From Candidatus Saccharimonadia bacterium (GTDB taxonomy: Bacteria; Patescibacteriota; Saccharimonadia; Saccharimonadales; UBA4665), in contig JALQUD010000061.1 of NCBI GenBank assembly GCA_023268595.1, positions 1-6,116 of the forward strand: a stretch of 6,116 nucleotides of DNA. The letters run 5' to 3'. The translations under genes were made by a program, and so were the position numbers. A model generated the notes under the pieces. That model was not told the origin of the DNA. It made no database searches and saw only the letters and a list, made by a program, of their open reading frames with translations. This document shows, piece by piece, positions 1 through 5,839 of this stretch (positions are counted from its first letter, which is position 1; every line of letters begins with the position of its first letter).

Positions 1-14
1 AGGTCGGTTACCAT
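1..14 (-). CDS. Start of a leftward gene running off the left edge
   Basis: Only the first codons (M-V-T-D) are visible, so the product cannot be named. The ATG at 14-12 is preceded by AGGAG (28-24) with a 9-base spacer, one of the clearest ribosome binding sites in the window. It also lies about 60 bases downstream of a strong sigma-70-like promoter on the same strand. These two signals are the whole case for a gene here; no protein similarity can be judged. Confidence 0.4.
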
Positions 15-80
15 CGGTAACAACTCCTGTCCATGTTTCGTGGTCGATGTGTTCAGGTCGGAAATGCGTACAACGGCAAT

Positions 81-110
81 ACTATAGTTTCAAAACCATC
101 CGGCTGTCAA
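81..110 (-). promoter_or_regulatory. Sigma-70-like promoter for the leftward gene at the left edge
   Basis: On the minus strand a perfect TTGACA (-35, 110-105) is followed after 18 bases by TATAGT (-10, 86-81, five of six consensus bases). The predicted transcription start is near position 74. It sits 24 bases beyond the stop of the 134-1114 gene, so the left-edge gene can be expressed on its own even though both genes point the same way. I see no hairpin with a T-tract between that stop and this promoter. Confidence 0.6.
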
Positions 111-133
111 GACTTAGCAAGCACGGTAAAAGC

Positions 134-1114
134 CTATTTGTAGGTAGCGATTTCCTGGGTGATGGTGGTGGCGGTGCTCAGGGCGTTCTCGACCTGGCCA
201 TGCGACGACGATAGCTTGTCGAAGTAGGTCTTCATGACCGCGCGGTTAGCTTCGTAACTACCTATCTTGACGGCTAGCGCGGCTTTGAGGGCTTCGGCGG
301 TCTGGGTCTTGGCTTGGGTCTTGTTGGCCTGGTAACTGTTCAGGCTGGTCTGTGCGGTAGCAGTGCTATTACCACTGGAACTGGCGTCATTGATCCGCTC
401 CTGGAATTTGCCGCCGAGCACATTGACTTTCTCATCGAGCGCCGTCTGCTTGTTGGCCCACACTACCAGCCGGGTCTGGACGATGGCCACGATGAAATTC
501 TTGTATTCCGCGGACAGGGCATCGCGGTCGGCGATGAAGCTTTCCTTCGATGTCGCGGCAGCCGCCTTGGCCTTGAGGCCAGTCAGGGCGGTCACCTCAT
601 CATTGATGATCTTGTTGATGTTCGGCTTCTGGGATGGTTCCAGGCCATTAGCCAACTTAGTGGTCTTATCCAGCAGATCAAGACGACGGTCAACCTCATC
701 GATGTAATCGGTCTGCAGACTGGACAGGCGCGCCGACTCAACGGTAGTGTCGGTGGTGACGTCCTCACCGACCGGATTCGCTTGGTCGGTCATGGCTTTC
801 TCAGCCTCTTTGCGCTGGGTCTCGTCACGGTCCAATCCGGCCTTGATGATCTTCTGGTCGATCAACAGCTCGCCATTGGATTTGCCGGTCGTCAGCAGGT
901 CATCGGCTTTCACTTCTACCGGTGCCTGCTGGAGGGTAGCGGACTGGTTGGAATTAGCCAGCGCCAAGAAGGCGACCACGACCGCCACCAACACCAAAGC
1001 ACAGATGATGACGATGCCGACGATAGGCGCGGCGCCGCGCTGCGACCGGGCTGCCATTGCCGCGGGCGGAAGGTAGTTTTTGTTTTTCATATGTCCTATC
1101 TTCATGTTACTCAT
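134..1114 (-). CDS. Single-pass membrane protein with long helical outer domain, function unknown
   Basis: I do not recognise this 326-residue protein. The N-terminus is basic (Lys5, Lys10, Lys12, Arg23, Arg26) and is followed by one very hydrophobic segment at about residues 29-52, predicting a cytoplasmic N-terminus and a large domain outside the membrane. The start of that segment, QRGAAPIVGIVII, resembles a type IV prepilin leader and helix, but the Glu usual at position 5 of the mature pilin is missing. Residues about 83-325 are rich in Ala, Lys, Glu, Gln and Thr and look almost entirely helical, with possible coiled coils; the only Cys (38) is in the membrane. Three in-frame ATGs lie at residues 1, 4 and 9. 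Residue 9 (ATG at 1090) has AGGA in front but only a 3-base spacer, while the first has no clear site, so the start is uncertain by eight residues. The gene is divergent from the protease gene. A surface structural or adhesion role is a guess. Confidence 0.8.
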   Translation of the reverse strand: MSNMKIGHMKNKNYLPPAAMAARSQRGAAPIVGIVIICALVLVAVVVAFLALANSNQSATLQQAPVEVKADDLLTTGKSNGELLIDQKIIKAGLDRDETQRKEAEKAMTDQANPVGEDVTTDTTVESARLSSLQTDYIDEVDRRLDLLDKTTKLANGLEPSQKPNINKIINDEVTALTGLKAKAAAATSKESFIADRDALSAEYKNFIVAIVQTRLVVWANKQTALDEKVNVLGGKFQERINDASSSGNSTATAQTSLNSYQANKTQAKTQTAEALKAALAVKIGSYEANRAVMKTYFDKLSSSHGQVENALSTATTITQEIATYK

Positions 1115-1179
1115 ATATCTTATACTGGTACGTAATATGGAGCCTGACTCGGATTCTTATGTATTTGCAGCCGGATTTT

Positions 1180-1207
1180 TTGCTGATTGCTGCTTGCAGT
1201 ATAGCAT
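1180..1207 (+). promoter_or_regulatory. Weak candidate promoter for the CvpA-trypsin protease gene
   Basis: TTGCTG (1180-1185) and TAGCAT (1202-1207) are 16 bases apart and would start transcription near 1214, about 30 bases before the ATG. Both hexamers are mediocre matches. The site overlaps the divergent promoter of the helical membrane protein gene, so the two could compete for RNA polymerase. Confidence 0.25.
1198..1206 (-). promoter_or_regulatory. Extended -10 promoter for the helical membrane protein gene
   Basis: On the minus strand TGC-TATACT forms an extended -10 element, within the longer TTATGCTATACT (1209-1198). No good -35 is visible 16-18 bases upstream, as is common for extended -10 promoters. 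Transcription would start near 1191, giving a leader of about 77 bases. A second TATAAG lies 2 bases before the first ATG (1122-1117) but is too close to be a sensible promoter for that start. Confidence 0.5.
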
Positions 1208-1243
1208 AAGCGGCTTCGAGCGACCGGCTATCGTGATTACACC

Positions 1244-2419
1244 ATGTTCATAGATTTACTCATCATATTCATGCTTGTCAGCGTGGTTGTCCGCGCCCGC
1301 TACACCGGTCTGGTCCGCCAGCTCATGGCCGTGGTCGGCTTCGCCGTCGGCCTTGGCATCGGCGTGCTGGTCCAGCCGTACGCCGTCAGTATCGCCGACA
1401 CCACGCTATCGCGCGCACTACTGTCGATCATGGCTACGCTGGGCATGGCACTGTTCTTCATGCGCATCGGCGAGTACGCCGGGTTGCACCTGAAGCAACG
1501 CATACAGAACCTGATGCATATCGACAAAGCCGACGGCGTGTTAGGCAGCATCGCCGGCGGCGCTTCGTTGTTGATAGCCGTCTGGCTACTCGTGCCACTG
1601 CTGACCAGCCTGCCGTCACCAGCCATCAAGGAATCGGTCAGGGAGTCGCGCATCGTCGGCGCCCTGAACCGCAGCCTGCCGTCGGCACCCAGTTTCGTAG
1701 CCCGGCTCAACCGTATCGTCAATCCCAACGGCTTCCCGGATGTCTTTGCCGGACTGGAGCGCCGACCGCTCCAGCCGGACGCGCCGTTACCAGCTATGGA
1801 GGGCGACTTGGCCCAGGCCGTGAACGATGCCCGCCCATCGGTCGTCAAGATCGAAGGCCGTGGCTGCGGTGGCATCGTCGAAGGTTCCGGCTTCGTGGCG
1901 GCCGACGGCGTCGTGGTCACTAACGCGCACGTCGTGGCCGGCGTGGCTAACCCCAAGGTCATCGACGCCAACGGCGAACATGATGCCCGGGCCATCTGGT
2001 TCGACCCGGACCTGGACATGGCCGTACTGCGCACCGACGGCCTGGCTGGCGAGCCACTCAAGATAGATACCGCCGTAGCAGACCAGGGAACACCGGGTGC
2101 CGCCTTGGGTTATCCGGGCGGTGGTGGCTTCAAAGTCAGCCCGGCCACTATCCTGGATCAGTTCACGGCAGTTGGCCGTGACATCTACGGCTCCGGTACC
2201 ACCCGCCGTAGCGTATACGAAGTCAAAGCCGACATCATCCCCGGCAATTCCGGCGGCCCGCTGATCGACTCCCAAGGTGAAGTCATTGGCCTGGTCTTTG
2301 CCCAATCCACCAGCTATAAACAGATCGGCTATACCATCACCAGCAAACCGGTGGCCGATAATCTCCAATCGGCCCTGCGCAGCAACAGCACGGTCAGCAC
2401 CTCCGGCTGCGCCGAATAA
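1244..2419 (+). CDS. MarP-like membrane serine protease (CvpA + trypsin domains)
   Basis: This 391-residue protein joins an N-terminal CvpA-type membrane domain (about residues 1-122, four hydrophobic segments) through a linker (about 123-190) to a chymotrypsin-fold protease domain (about 191-391). The catalytic triad is visible: His229 in TNAHVV, Asp258 in DLDMAVL and Ser336 in GNSGGPL. There are only two cysteines, Cys208 and Cys389, bracketing the protease domain. In Mycobacterium tuberculosis MarP (Rv3671c, 397 residues, recalled: His235, Asp264, Ser343, disulfide Cys214-Cys395) the cysteines have the same 181-residue spacing, so a disulfide that stabilises the active site is likely. MarP is an acid-resistance protease acting outside the membrane, reported to activate a peptidoglycan hydrolase. 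A similar envelope-processing role is inferred here; the substrate is unknown. No PDZ domain is present, unlike HtrA/DegP. The ATG has no obvious Shine-Dalgarno site, but the CvpA domain begins right at it. Confidence 0.93.
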   Translation: MFIDLLIIFMLVSVVVRARYTGLVRQLMAVVGFAVGLGIGVLVQPYAVSIADTTLSRALLSIMATLGMALFFMRIGEYAGLHLKQRIQNLMHIDKADGVLGSIAGGASLLIAVWLLVPLLTSLPSPAIKESVRESRIVGALNRSLPSAPSFVARLNRIVNPNGFPDVFAGLERRPLQPDAPLPAMEGDLAQAVNDARPSVVKIEGRGCGGIVEGSGFVAADGVVVTNAHVVAGVANPKVIDANGEHDARAIWFDPDLDMAVLRTDGLAGEPLKIDTAVADQGTPGAALGYPGGGGFKVSPATILDQFTAVGRDIYGSGTTRRSVYEVKADIIPGNSGGPLIDSQGEVIGLVFAQSTSYKQIGYTITSKPVADNLQSALRSNSTVSTSGCAE

Positions 2420-2453
2420 CAACGGACGATTGCGACCCTCCAAGGGCCGTTGT
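2419..2453 (+). terminator. Hairpin at the 3' end of the protease gene, possible terminator
   Basis: ACAACGG (2419-2425, overlapping the stop codon) pairs with CCGTTGT (2447-2453), and an inner CCCT/AGGG stem (2436-2439 with 2443-2446) closes a 3-base loop. No T-tract follows, so it is not a textbook intrinsic terminator. It may instead protect the transcript's 3' end or act together with the inverted repeat just downstream. Confidence 0.35.
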
Positions 2454-2456
2454 GAT

Positions 2457-2506
2457 AGTCGTGACAATATATACTTTGTATATACATTTGATATATTTTC
2501 ACGACT
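2457..2506. repeat. Long AT-centred inverted repeat between protease and NRAMP genes
   Basis: The left arm (2457-2472, AGTCGTGACAATATAT) and right arm (2491-2506) are complementary over 16 positions with one mismatch (2465 against 2498). The central 18 bases contain a second, competing hairpin, TATATAC-TTT-GTATATA (2468-2484). The outer 8 bases of each arm are mixed sequence and the core is almost pure A/T. There is no T-tract on either side. It could be an operator-like dyad, a cruciform-forming site or an RNA hairpin ending the protease transcript; the sequence does not decide between them. Confidence 0.6.
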
Positions 2507-2548
2507 GCCGCGGTCAGGGCAGGGGACGGACGTCAGAGCGAAGAATTA

Positions 2549-2557
2549 TGGTATACT
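2549..2557 (+). promoter_or_regulatory. Extended -10 promoter for the NRAMP transporter gene
   Basis: TGG-TATACT is an extended -10 element inside TTATGGTATACT (2546-2557), the same 12-base motif, apart from one base, seen at the divergent promoter at 1209-1198. No convincing -35 is found. Transcription would begin near 2564, leaving a leader of about 64 bases, so the transporter need not depend on read-through from the protease gene. Confidence 0.55.
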
Positions 2558-2576
2558 AAGCCCCAAAGCATAAGCC

Positions 2577-2600
2577 TGGCCACCAAACTGGTCACCAAAG
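2577..2600 (+). repeat. Tandem 12-base repeat in the NRAMP leader
   Basis: TGGCCACCAAAC (2577-2588) is followed directly by TGGTCACCAAAG (2589-2600), matching at 10 of 12 positions. The pair lies just after the predicted transcription start and 28 bases before the start codon. The second copy contains TGGTCACCA, itself a small dyad. It may be a protein or RNA-level control site, or chance. Confidence 0.35.
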
Positions 2601-2627
2601 AGAGCCGCAGCAAAGCCCACGCGAAAC

Positions 2628-4022
2628 ATGGCCAAGAAACAAAAAGATTTCATCACCCGTACCGCCGAAGCACCATCGGAAGTGCTGGCACGGACGATCG
2701 TCGCCTCGCAGGTCATCCGCGACAAAGCGTTGGCCAGCACCGGCGCAGGCAACGGCTTGATCCAGAAGACGAAAGATTACTGGCACACGCTCGGGCCAGG
2801 CCTGACCACTGGCGCCAGCGATGATGACCCCTCAGGCATCGCCACCTATAGTCAGACCGGCGCCCAATACGGCTTCCAGTTCTTGTGGCTGAGCATCTGG
2901 ACCTTCCCGCTGATGTCAGTGGTGCAGGAGATGTGCGCCCGTATCGGTCTGGTGACGGGCAGGGGACTGGCTGGCAATATCAGGGTCTTCTTTGACAAGC
3001 GTGTGCTATATACCTGCACCGTGCTGTTATTTGCCGCCAATGCCATAAACATCGGCGCCAACCTGGGTGCCATGGCCACCGCCGTCCAACTGCTCGTGCC
3101 ACAGGCCGGGTACACTCTGGTGGTGGTCGGCTTCGCCGTCGTCAGCCTGCTGCTGCAGATTTTCACGCCGTATGAACGGTATGCAAAGTACCTCAAATGG
3201 CTGGCGCTGGTCTTATTATCGTATATTCTGTCCAGTCTGCTAGCTAACCTGGACTGGGGACAAGTGCTGCGCGCAGCGGTCACGCCAAGCCTACGCTTCG
3301 ACAAGGAAAGTCTGATCCTGATCTGCGCCATCCTCGGCACGACCATTTCGCCATACCTGTTCTTCTGGCAGACCAGCCAGGAAGTTGAGGAGCAGATCCT
3401 ACAGGGCAAGACCACGCTGCACGCCCGGCGGTTAGCTACACCGAAAGCGGACATCAAACGTATGCGTATCGACGTTTGGAGCGGCATGTTCCTGAGTAAC
3501 CTGGTGATGTTCTTCATCATCGCCGCCTGTGGCGGTATCCTCTACGCCCACGGTATCACCGAGATTACCAGTGCCGCCCAGGCCGCCGAAGCACTGCGGC
3601 CGTTCGCCGGCAATGCTACGTACTTCTTGTTTGCCATCGGCATCATCGGCACCGGCATGCTGTCCATCCCGGTGCTGGCCGGCTCAAGTTCGTATGCCTT
3701 CGCCGAATCGTTCCGCTGGAAGGAAGGCTTGTGGCGCAAGCTGGACCAGGCCAAAGCCTTTTACGGTGTGATCATTTTCTCCATGCTCATCGGCCTGGGT
3801 ATGAACTTCCTGGGCATCGACCCCTTCAAAGCACTGATTTATTCCGCACTACTGAACGGCTTGGTCGCACCGGTCATCCTATTCCTGATAGTCCGGCTGG
3901 CCAGCAACCGCAAGATCATGGGCCACTGGACCAATAAGAAGCATGTCACCTGGATCGGCTGGGTCACCACCGCCATGATGACCGTCAGTGGTGCAGCCGC
4001 CATCTGGGCGCTGTTCGCCTGA
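2628..4022 (+). CDS. NRAMP/SLC11-family divalent-cation transporter with non-canonical metal site
   Basis: This 464-residue protein has a hydrophilic cytoplasmic N-terminus of about 50 residues and then about 11 membrane helices (roughly 55-80, 84-107, 124-155, 161-179, 188-208, 227-249, 285-307, 330-356, 376-396, 400-423, 439-463), the NRAMP fold. Helix 1 carries DPSG (Asp67-Gly70) where manganese/iron transporters such as MntH have DPGN. Helix 6 reads TTISPYLFFWQ (239-248) where MntH has a Met-Pro-His motif, so the metal-selecting Met appears replaced by Ser241. This pattern recalls the NRAMP-related magnesium transporters (NRMT) described from Eggerthella lenta, so Mg2+ (possibly also Mn2+) import is the best inference; substrate is not provable from sequence. 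The start codon lacks a Shine-Dalgarno site, and later starts would cut into the conserved YWHTLGPGLTTGASDDDPSG segment. It has its own promoter and is convergent with a small Cys-rich gene. Confidence 0.93.
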   Translation: MAKKQKDFITRTAEAPSEVLARTIVASQVIRDKALASTGAGNGLIQKTKDYWHTLGPGLTTGASDDDPSGIATYSQTGAQYGFQFLWLSIWTFPLMSVVQEMCARIGLVTGRGLAGNIRVFFDKRVLYTCTVLLFAANAINIGANLGAMATAVQLLVPQAGYTLVVVGFAVVSLLLQIFTPYERYAKYLKWLALVLLSYILSSLLANLDWGQVLRAAVTPSLRFDKESLILICAILGTTISPYLFFWQTSQEVEEQILQGKTTLHARRLATPKADIKRMRIDVWSGMFLSNLVMFFIIAACGGILYAHGITEITSAAQAAEALRPFAGNATYFLFAIGIIGTGMLSIPVLAGSSSYAFAESFRWKEGLWRKLDQAKAFYGVIIFSMLIGLGMNFLGIDPFKALIYSALLNGLVAPVILFLIVRLASNRKIMGHWTNKKHVTWIGWVTTAMMTVSGAAAIWALFA

Positions 4023-4067
4023 CGCTCCGGCCACGACAGCTTGCCATTGGACTTCAAATAATAAAGA

Positions 4068-4149
4068 GGGGCTTGCGGAGTGGTCATAATGGTCGTGTCA
4101 GCACAAAGTGCCGCATAATAACGACCAGACGAACACGTCCGCAAGCCCT
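4068..4149. ncRNA. Structured palindromic element between convergent genes
   Basis: GGGCTTGCGGA (4069-4079) pairs perfectly with TCCGCAAGCCC (4138-4148) in an 11-bp outer stem, extended by a G-T pair. Inside, TGGTCGT (4090-4096) pairs with ACGACCA (4121-4127), and GCAC-AAA-GTGC (4101-4111) forms an apical hairpin, giving a three-tier fold of about 80 bases. Competing pairings exist: TGGTC at 4081-4085 can also pair with 4123-4127, and CGTGT (4094-4098) with ACACG (4133-4137). Read on the minus strand, the stem is followed by TCTTTATTATTT, a modest T-rich tail, so it could end the Cys-rich gene's transcript 66 bases after its stop; on the plus strand no T-tract follows. It may be a bidirectional terminator, a small structured RNA, or a short miniature element; I recognise no known RNA family. 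Confidence 0.45.
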
Positions 4150-4214
4150 GGTCCTTGGCTCACTGCTGCGCGCTGCTCAACGTATGCGCAAAGCGTGTGG
4201 CAGTCGACAGCAGG

Positions 4215-4442
4215 TCAACGTTTGCCGGAGATACGCTTCCAGGCGGCAGCCGCTATCCTCTTGGCCAGACTGTTCGGACACTTGAGATGGCAACCGGTGT
4301 GCTTGCCGTGGACAAAGCAGTGCTCCTCGTCGGTGTAAGCCCACTTGCAGCGCTGACACCCGCAGATGCAGGTCTCGCTTAGGCAAGCGTCCTCGTTAGG
4401 GGTGAGGTTTGGCGGTTTCTCATCCTGCCAGCGACGTGCCAT
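4215..4442 (-). CDS. Small Cys/His-rich, probably metal-binding protein
   Basis: The 75-residue product has eight Cys (20, 25, 27, 29, 32, 42, 51, 55) and four His (41, 45, 48, 52) packed into 36 residues. Key stretches are CLSETCICGCQRC, then EEHCFVHGKHTGCHLKC, then a basic helical tail, NSLAKRIAAAAWKRISGKR. This density suggests one or more zinc or other metal sites. The HTGC and C-x-C patterns loosely recall bacterial metallothioneins (SmtA/BmtA), but I cannot align it to them with confidence. The chosen ATG (4442) has GGAG 9 bases upstream; an alternative ATG at 4451 adds three residues but would abut that GGAG, so it is unlikely. A near-consensus promoter lies about 100 bases upstream. 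Convergent neighbour: the divalent-cation transporter, so a role in metal storage or sensing is tempting but unproven. Open frames on the opposite strand here look like shadows. Confidence 0.72.
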   Translation of the reverse strand: MARRWQDEKPPNLTPNEDACLSETCICGCQRCKWAYTDEEHCFVHGKHTGCHLKCPNSLAKRIAAAAWKRISGKR

Positions 4443-4473
4443 GATTACCATCTCCGATCATCGTACAAACTGT

Positions 4474-4493
4474 GCGGATGCGGCTGCATCTGC
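4474..4493 (-). promoter_or_regulatory. Hairpin in the 5' leader of the Cys-rich gene
   Basis: GATGC and GCATC (4477-4481 and 4486-4490) pair around a 4-base loop, and after one mismatch two more G-C pairs extend the stem. It lies in the predicted leader of about 92 bases, some 20 bases upstream of the GGAG ribosome binding site. It is short and could be incidental; no known riboswitch is recognised. Confidence 0.3.
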
Positions 4494-4541
4494 GGGAGGA
4501 TAGTCGGGAAAGGACATATCGGCCAGTTTGACCAATATATT

Positions 4542-4570
4542 ATTATATCACCTATTGTTATATTTTGCAA
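4542..4570 (-). promoter_or_regulatory. Near-consensus promoter for the small Cys-rich gene
   Basis: On the minus strand TTGCAA (-35, 4570-4565), a 17-base spacer ending in TGA, and a perfect TATAAT (-10, 4547-4542) make an extended -10 promoter of good strength. Predicted start is near 4535. A small dyad, ATATT-TTGC-AATAT (4560-4573), covers the -35 and could be a repressor site. The promoter sits only 22 bases after the ABC permease stop, so the Cys-rich gene has an independent promoter although it follows the permease on the same strand. Confidence 0.65.
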
Positions 4571-4591
4571 TATTTACGCTTCTATGACAGG

Positions 4592-5839
4592 TCAGCGGTT
4601 GCGAAGTGCTTCGATCGGATCCTTGCGGGCAGCTTTCAGCGCCGGCATGGTACCGAAGACGATACCGACGAGCAATGCCACTACCACCGATAGCACCATA
4701 GCCCACCAGGATATGGCTGGCGTCAATGAAGTCGTGACCCTGAATATGAAGTTTATCAGCAGGGAAATGATCACACCGATGATACCGCCAGCAAAGCTTA
4801 GCACGGCTGATTCGGTCAGGAACTGTAGCATGATCTGGCGATTGCTGGCTCCGAGTGCCTTACGTAACCCGATCTCGTGCGTGCGCTCAGCCACCGAGAC
4901 GAGCATGACGTCCATGATACCGATTCCCCCGACCAACAGTGATATGGCCGCCACACCAGCGATCAGCATGGTCAGTAATCCTAAGATCTGATTGGTCGTC
5001 GCCAGGCTTTGGTCCTGTCTGAGCACACTGAATCGCTGCTGTTCCTTATGAGCCTGGTTCAGGTCAGCCGTGATGTTAGCGATGGTCTGGTCCACCTGGT
5101 CGGCGCTATCTGGTTTGGCCAGGATCTCGTACAGCGGTACGTTGTCATTCGTCATCTGCTGGGCCGTCTTATACGGGATGATGATCGAGTTATTGAAGTC
5201 AGTACCAAGTGACAATGGCGATGAATCGACTTTCTTGAGCACGCCGCGCACGAAGAATGTCTGGCCCATCAGGTCGAAACTCCGTCCGAGCGGCGTCGCC
5301 TCACCATACAGCTCCTGAGCCAGGTCATGGCCGATGACCGCTACCGCCGGCTGTTCGGCCAGGGCCGAGCCGTCTCCGAAGAATTCACCGAACTCAATCG
5401 GTTTGTTCAATACCTGCTCCATGTCAGCCGAAGAAGCTAAGACGACCGGCTCACGCGATGGCGGTTTGCCGTCGATGGTTATCTGGCCGCCGACCAGCCC
5501 GAGTGGCACGGCAGTGGCCACGCCGTTGGTCTTTCGCACGATGTCGGTATCACCGCGGGACAGGCTGCCGACCGCGCCCGGACCAAGCTTGGCGATGTCC
5601 TTGATGGCATCGACCCCGGAACCCGATGAAGCCACGCCAGGACGGATCGTGATCAGGTCGCGTCCAAGCTGGTCGATCTCGTTGGATATCTGGTTCTTGA
5701 CGCCCTGGCCGATGCTGACGATGGTCACCACCGAAACCACGCCGATGATGACACCGAGCATGGTCAGGAAGCTGCGCATACGCGTGGCACGTAGCGTGGC
5801 GATCGCCATCCGGACGTTACCGATTATGGTCGGGCTCAT
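4592..5839 (-). CDS. MacB/FtsX-type ABC transporter permease
   Basis: The 415-residue protein has the MacB-type plan: one N-terminal membrane helix (about 22-44, after RATRMRSFLTMLGVIIGVVS), a large extracytoplasmic MacB_PCD-like domain (about 45-280), then the FtsX domain with three helices (about 283-308, 340-366, 376-398). The cytoplasmic loop ERTHEIGLRKALGAS (318-332), which contacts the ATPase, and the C-terminal PALKAARKDPIEALR are family signatures. Length is normal. Such permeases work as dimers with an ATPase in mechanotransmission: they drive export or extraction of peptides, lipoproteins or toxins rather than passing substrate through the membrane; the substrate here is unknown. 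Its ATG overlaps the stop of the upstream gene in ATGA (5839-5836), implying translational coupling, and no separate Shine-Dalgarno site is evident. The ATPase partner is expected just upstream, at or beyond the window edge. Confidence 0.95.
   Translation of the reverse strand: MSPTIIGNVRMAIATLRATRMRSFLTMLGVIIGVVSVVTIVSIGQGVKNQISNEIDQLGRDLITIRPGVASSGSGVDAIKDIAKLGPGAVGSLSRGDTDIVRKTNGVATAVPLGLVGGQITIDGKPPSREPVVLASSADMEQVLNKPIEFGEFFGDGSALAEQPAVAVIGHDLAQELYGEATPLGRSFDLMGQTFFVRGVLKKVDSSPLSLGTDFNNSIIIPYKTAQQMTNDNVPLYEILAKPDSADQVDQTIANITADLNQAHKEQQRFSVLRQDQSLATTNQILGLLTMLIAGVAAISLLVGGIGIMDVMLVSVAERTHEIGLRKALGASNRQIMLQFLTESAVLSFAGGIIGVIISLLINFIFRVTTSLTPAISWWAMVLSVVVALLVGIVFGTMPALKAARKDPIEALRNR

Noticed and set aside
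8..34. Eight-codon leftward leader peptide overlapping the left-edge gene start (ATG at 34-32, stop at 10-8)
   Set aside because: No ribosome binding site precedes its ATG, and an open stretch this short arises easily by chance.
314..1135. Long rightward open frame opposite the helical membrane protein gene
   Set aside because: It is antisense to a gene with a clear membrane anchor, helical composition and its own promoter; its translation lacks a coherent domain and is typical of a shadow frame.
1300..2467. Leftward open frames opposite the protease gene
   Set aside because: The rightward frame carries the CvpA helices and the full catalytic triad; the opposite frames show no recognisable motifs.
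3839..4144. Leftward frame of about 100 residues overlapping the transporter's 3' end
   Set aside because: It lies mostly antisense to conserved C-terminal transporter helices and runs through the palindromic element; no start signal supports it.
4069..4148. Possible tRNA or SRP RNA in the folded element
   Set aside because: An AGTGGTCATAATGG stretch recalls a D-arm, but there is no T-arm GTTC motif, no proper 7-bp acceptor layout, and no SRP GGAAGGAAGCA-type motif.
4073..4382. Several short rightward open frames between the transporter and the permease
   Set aside because: They overlap both the palindromic element and the Cys-rich gene, lack convincing promoters or ribosome sites, and their compositions are uninformative.
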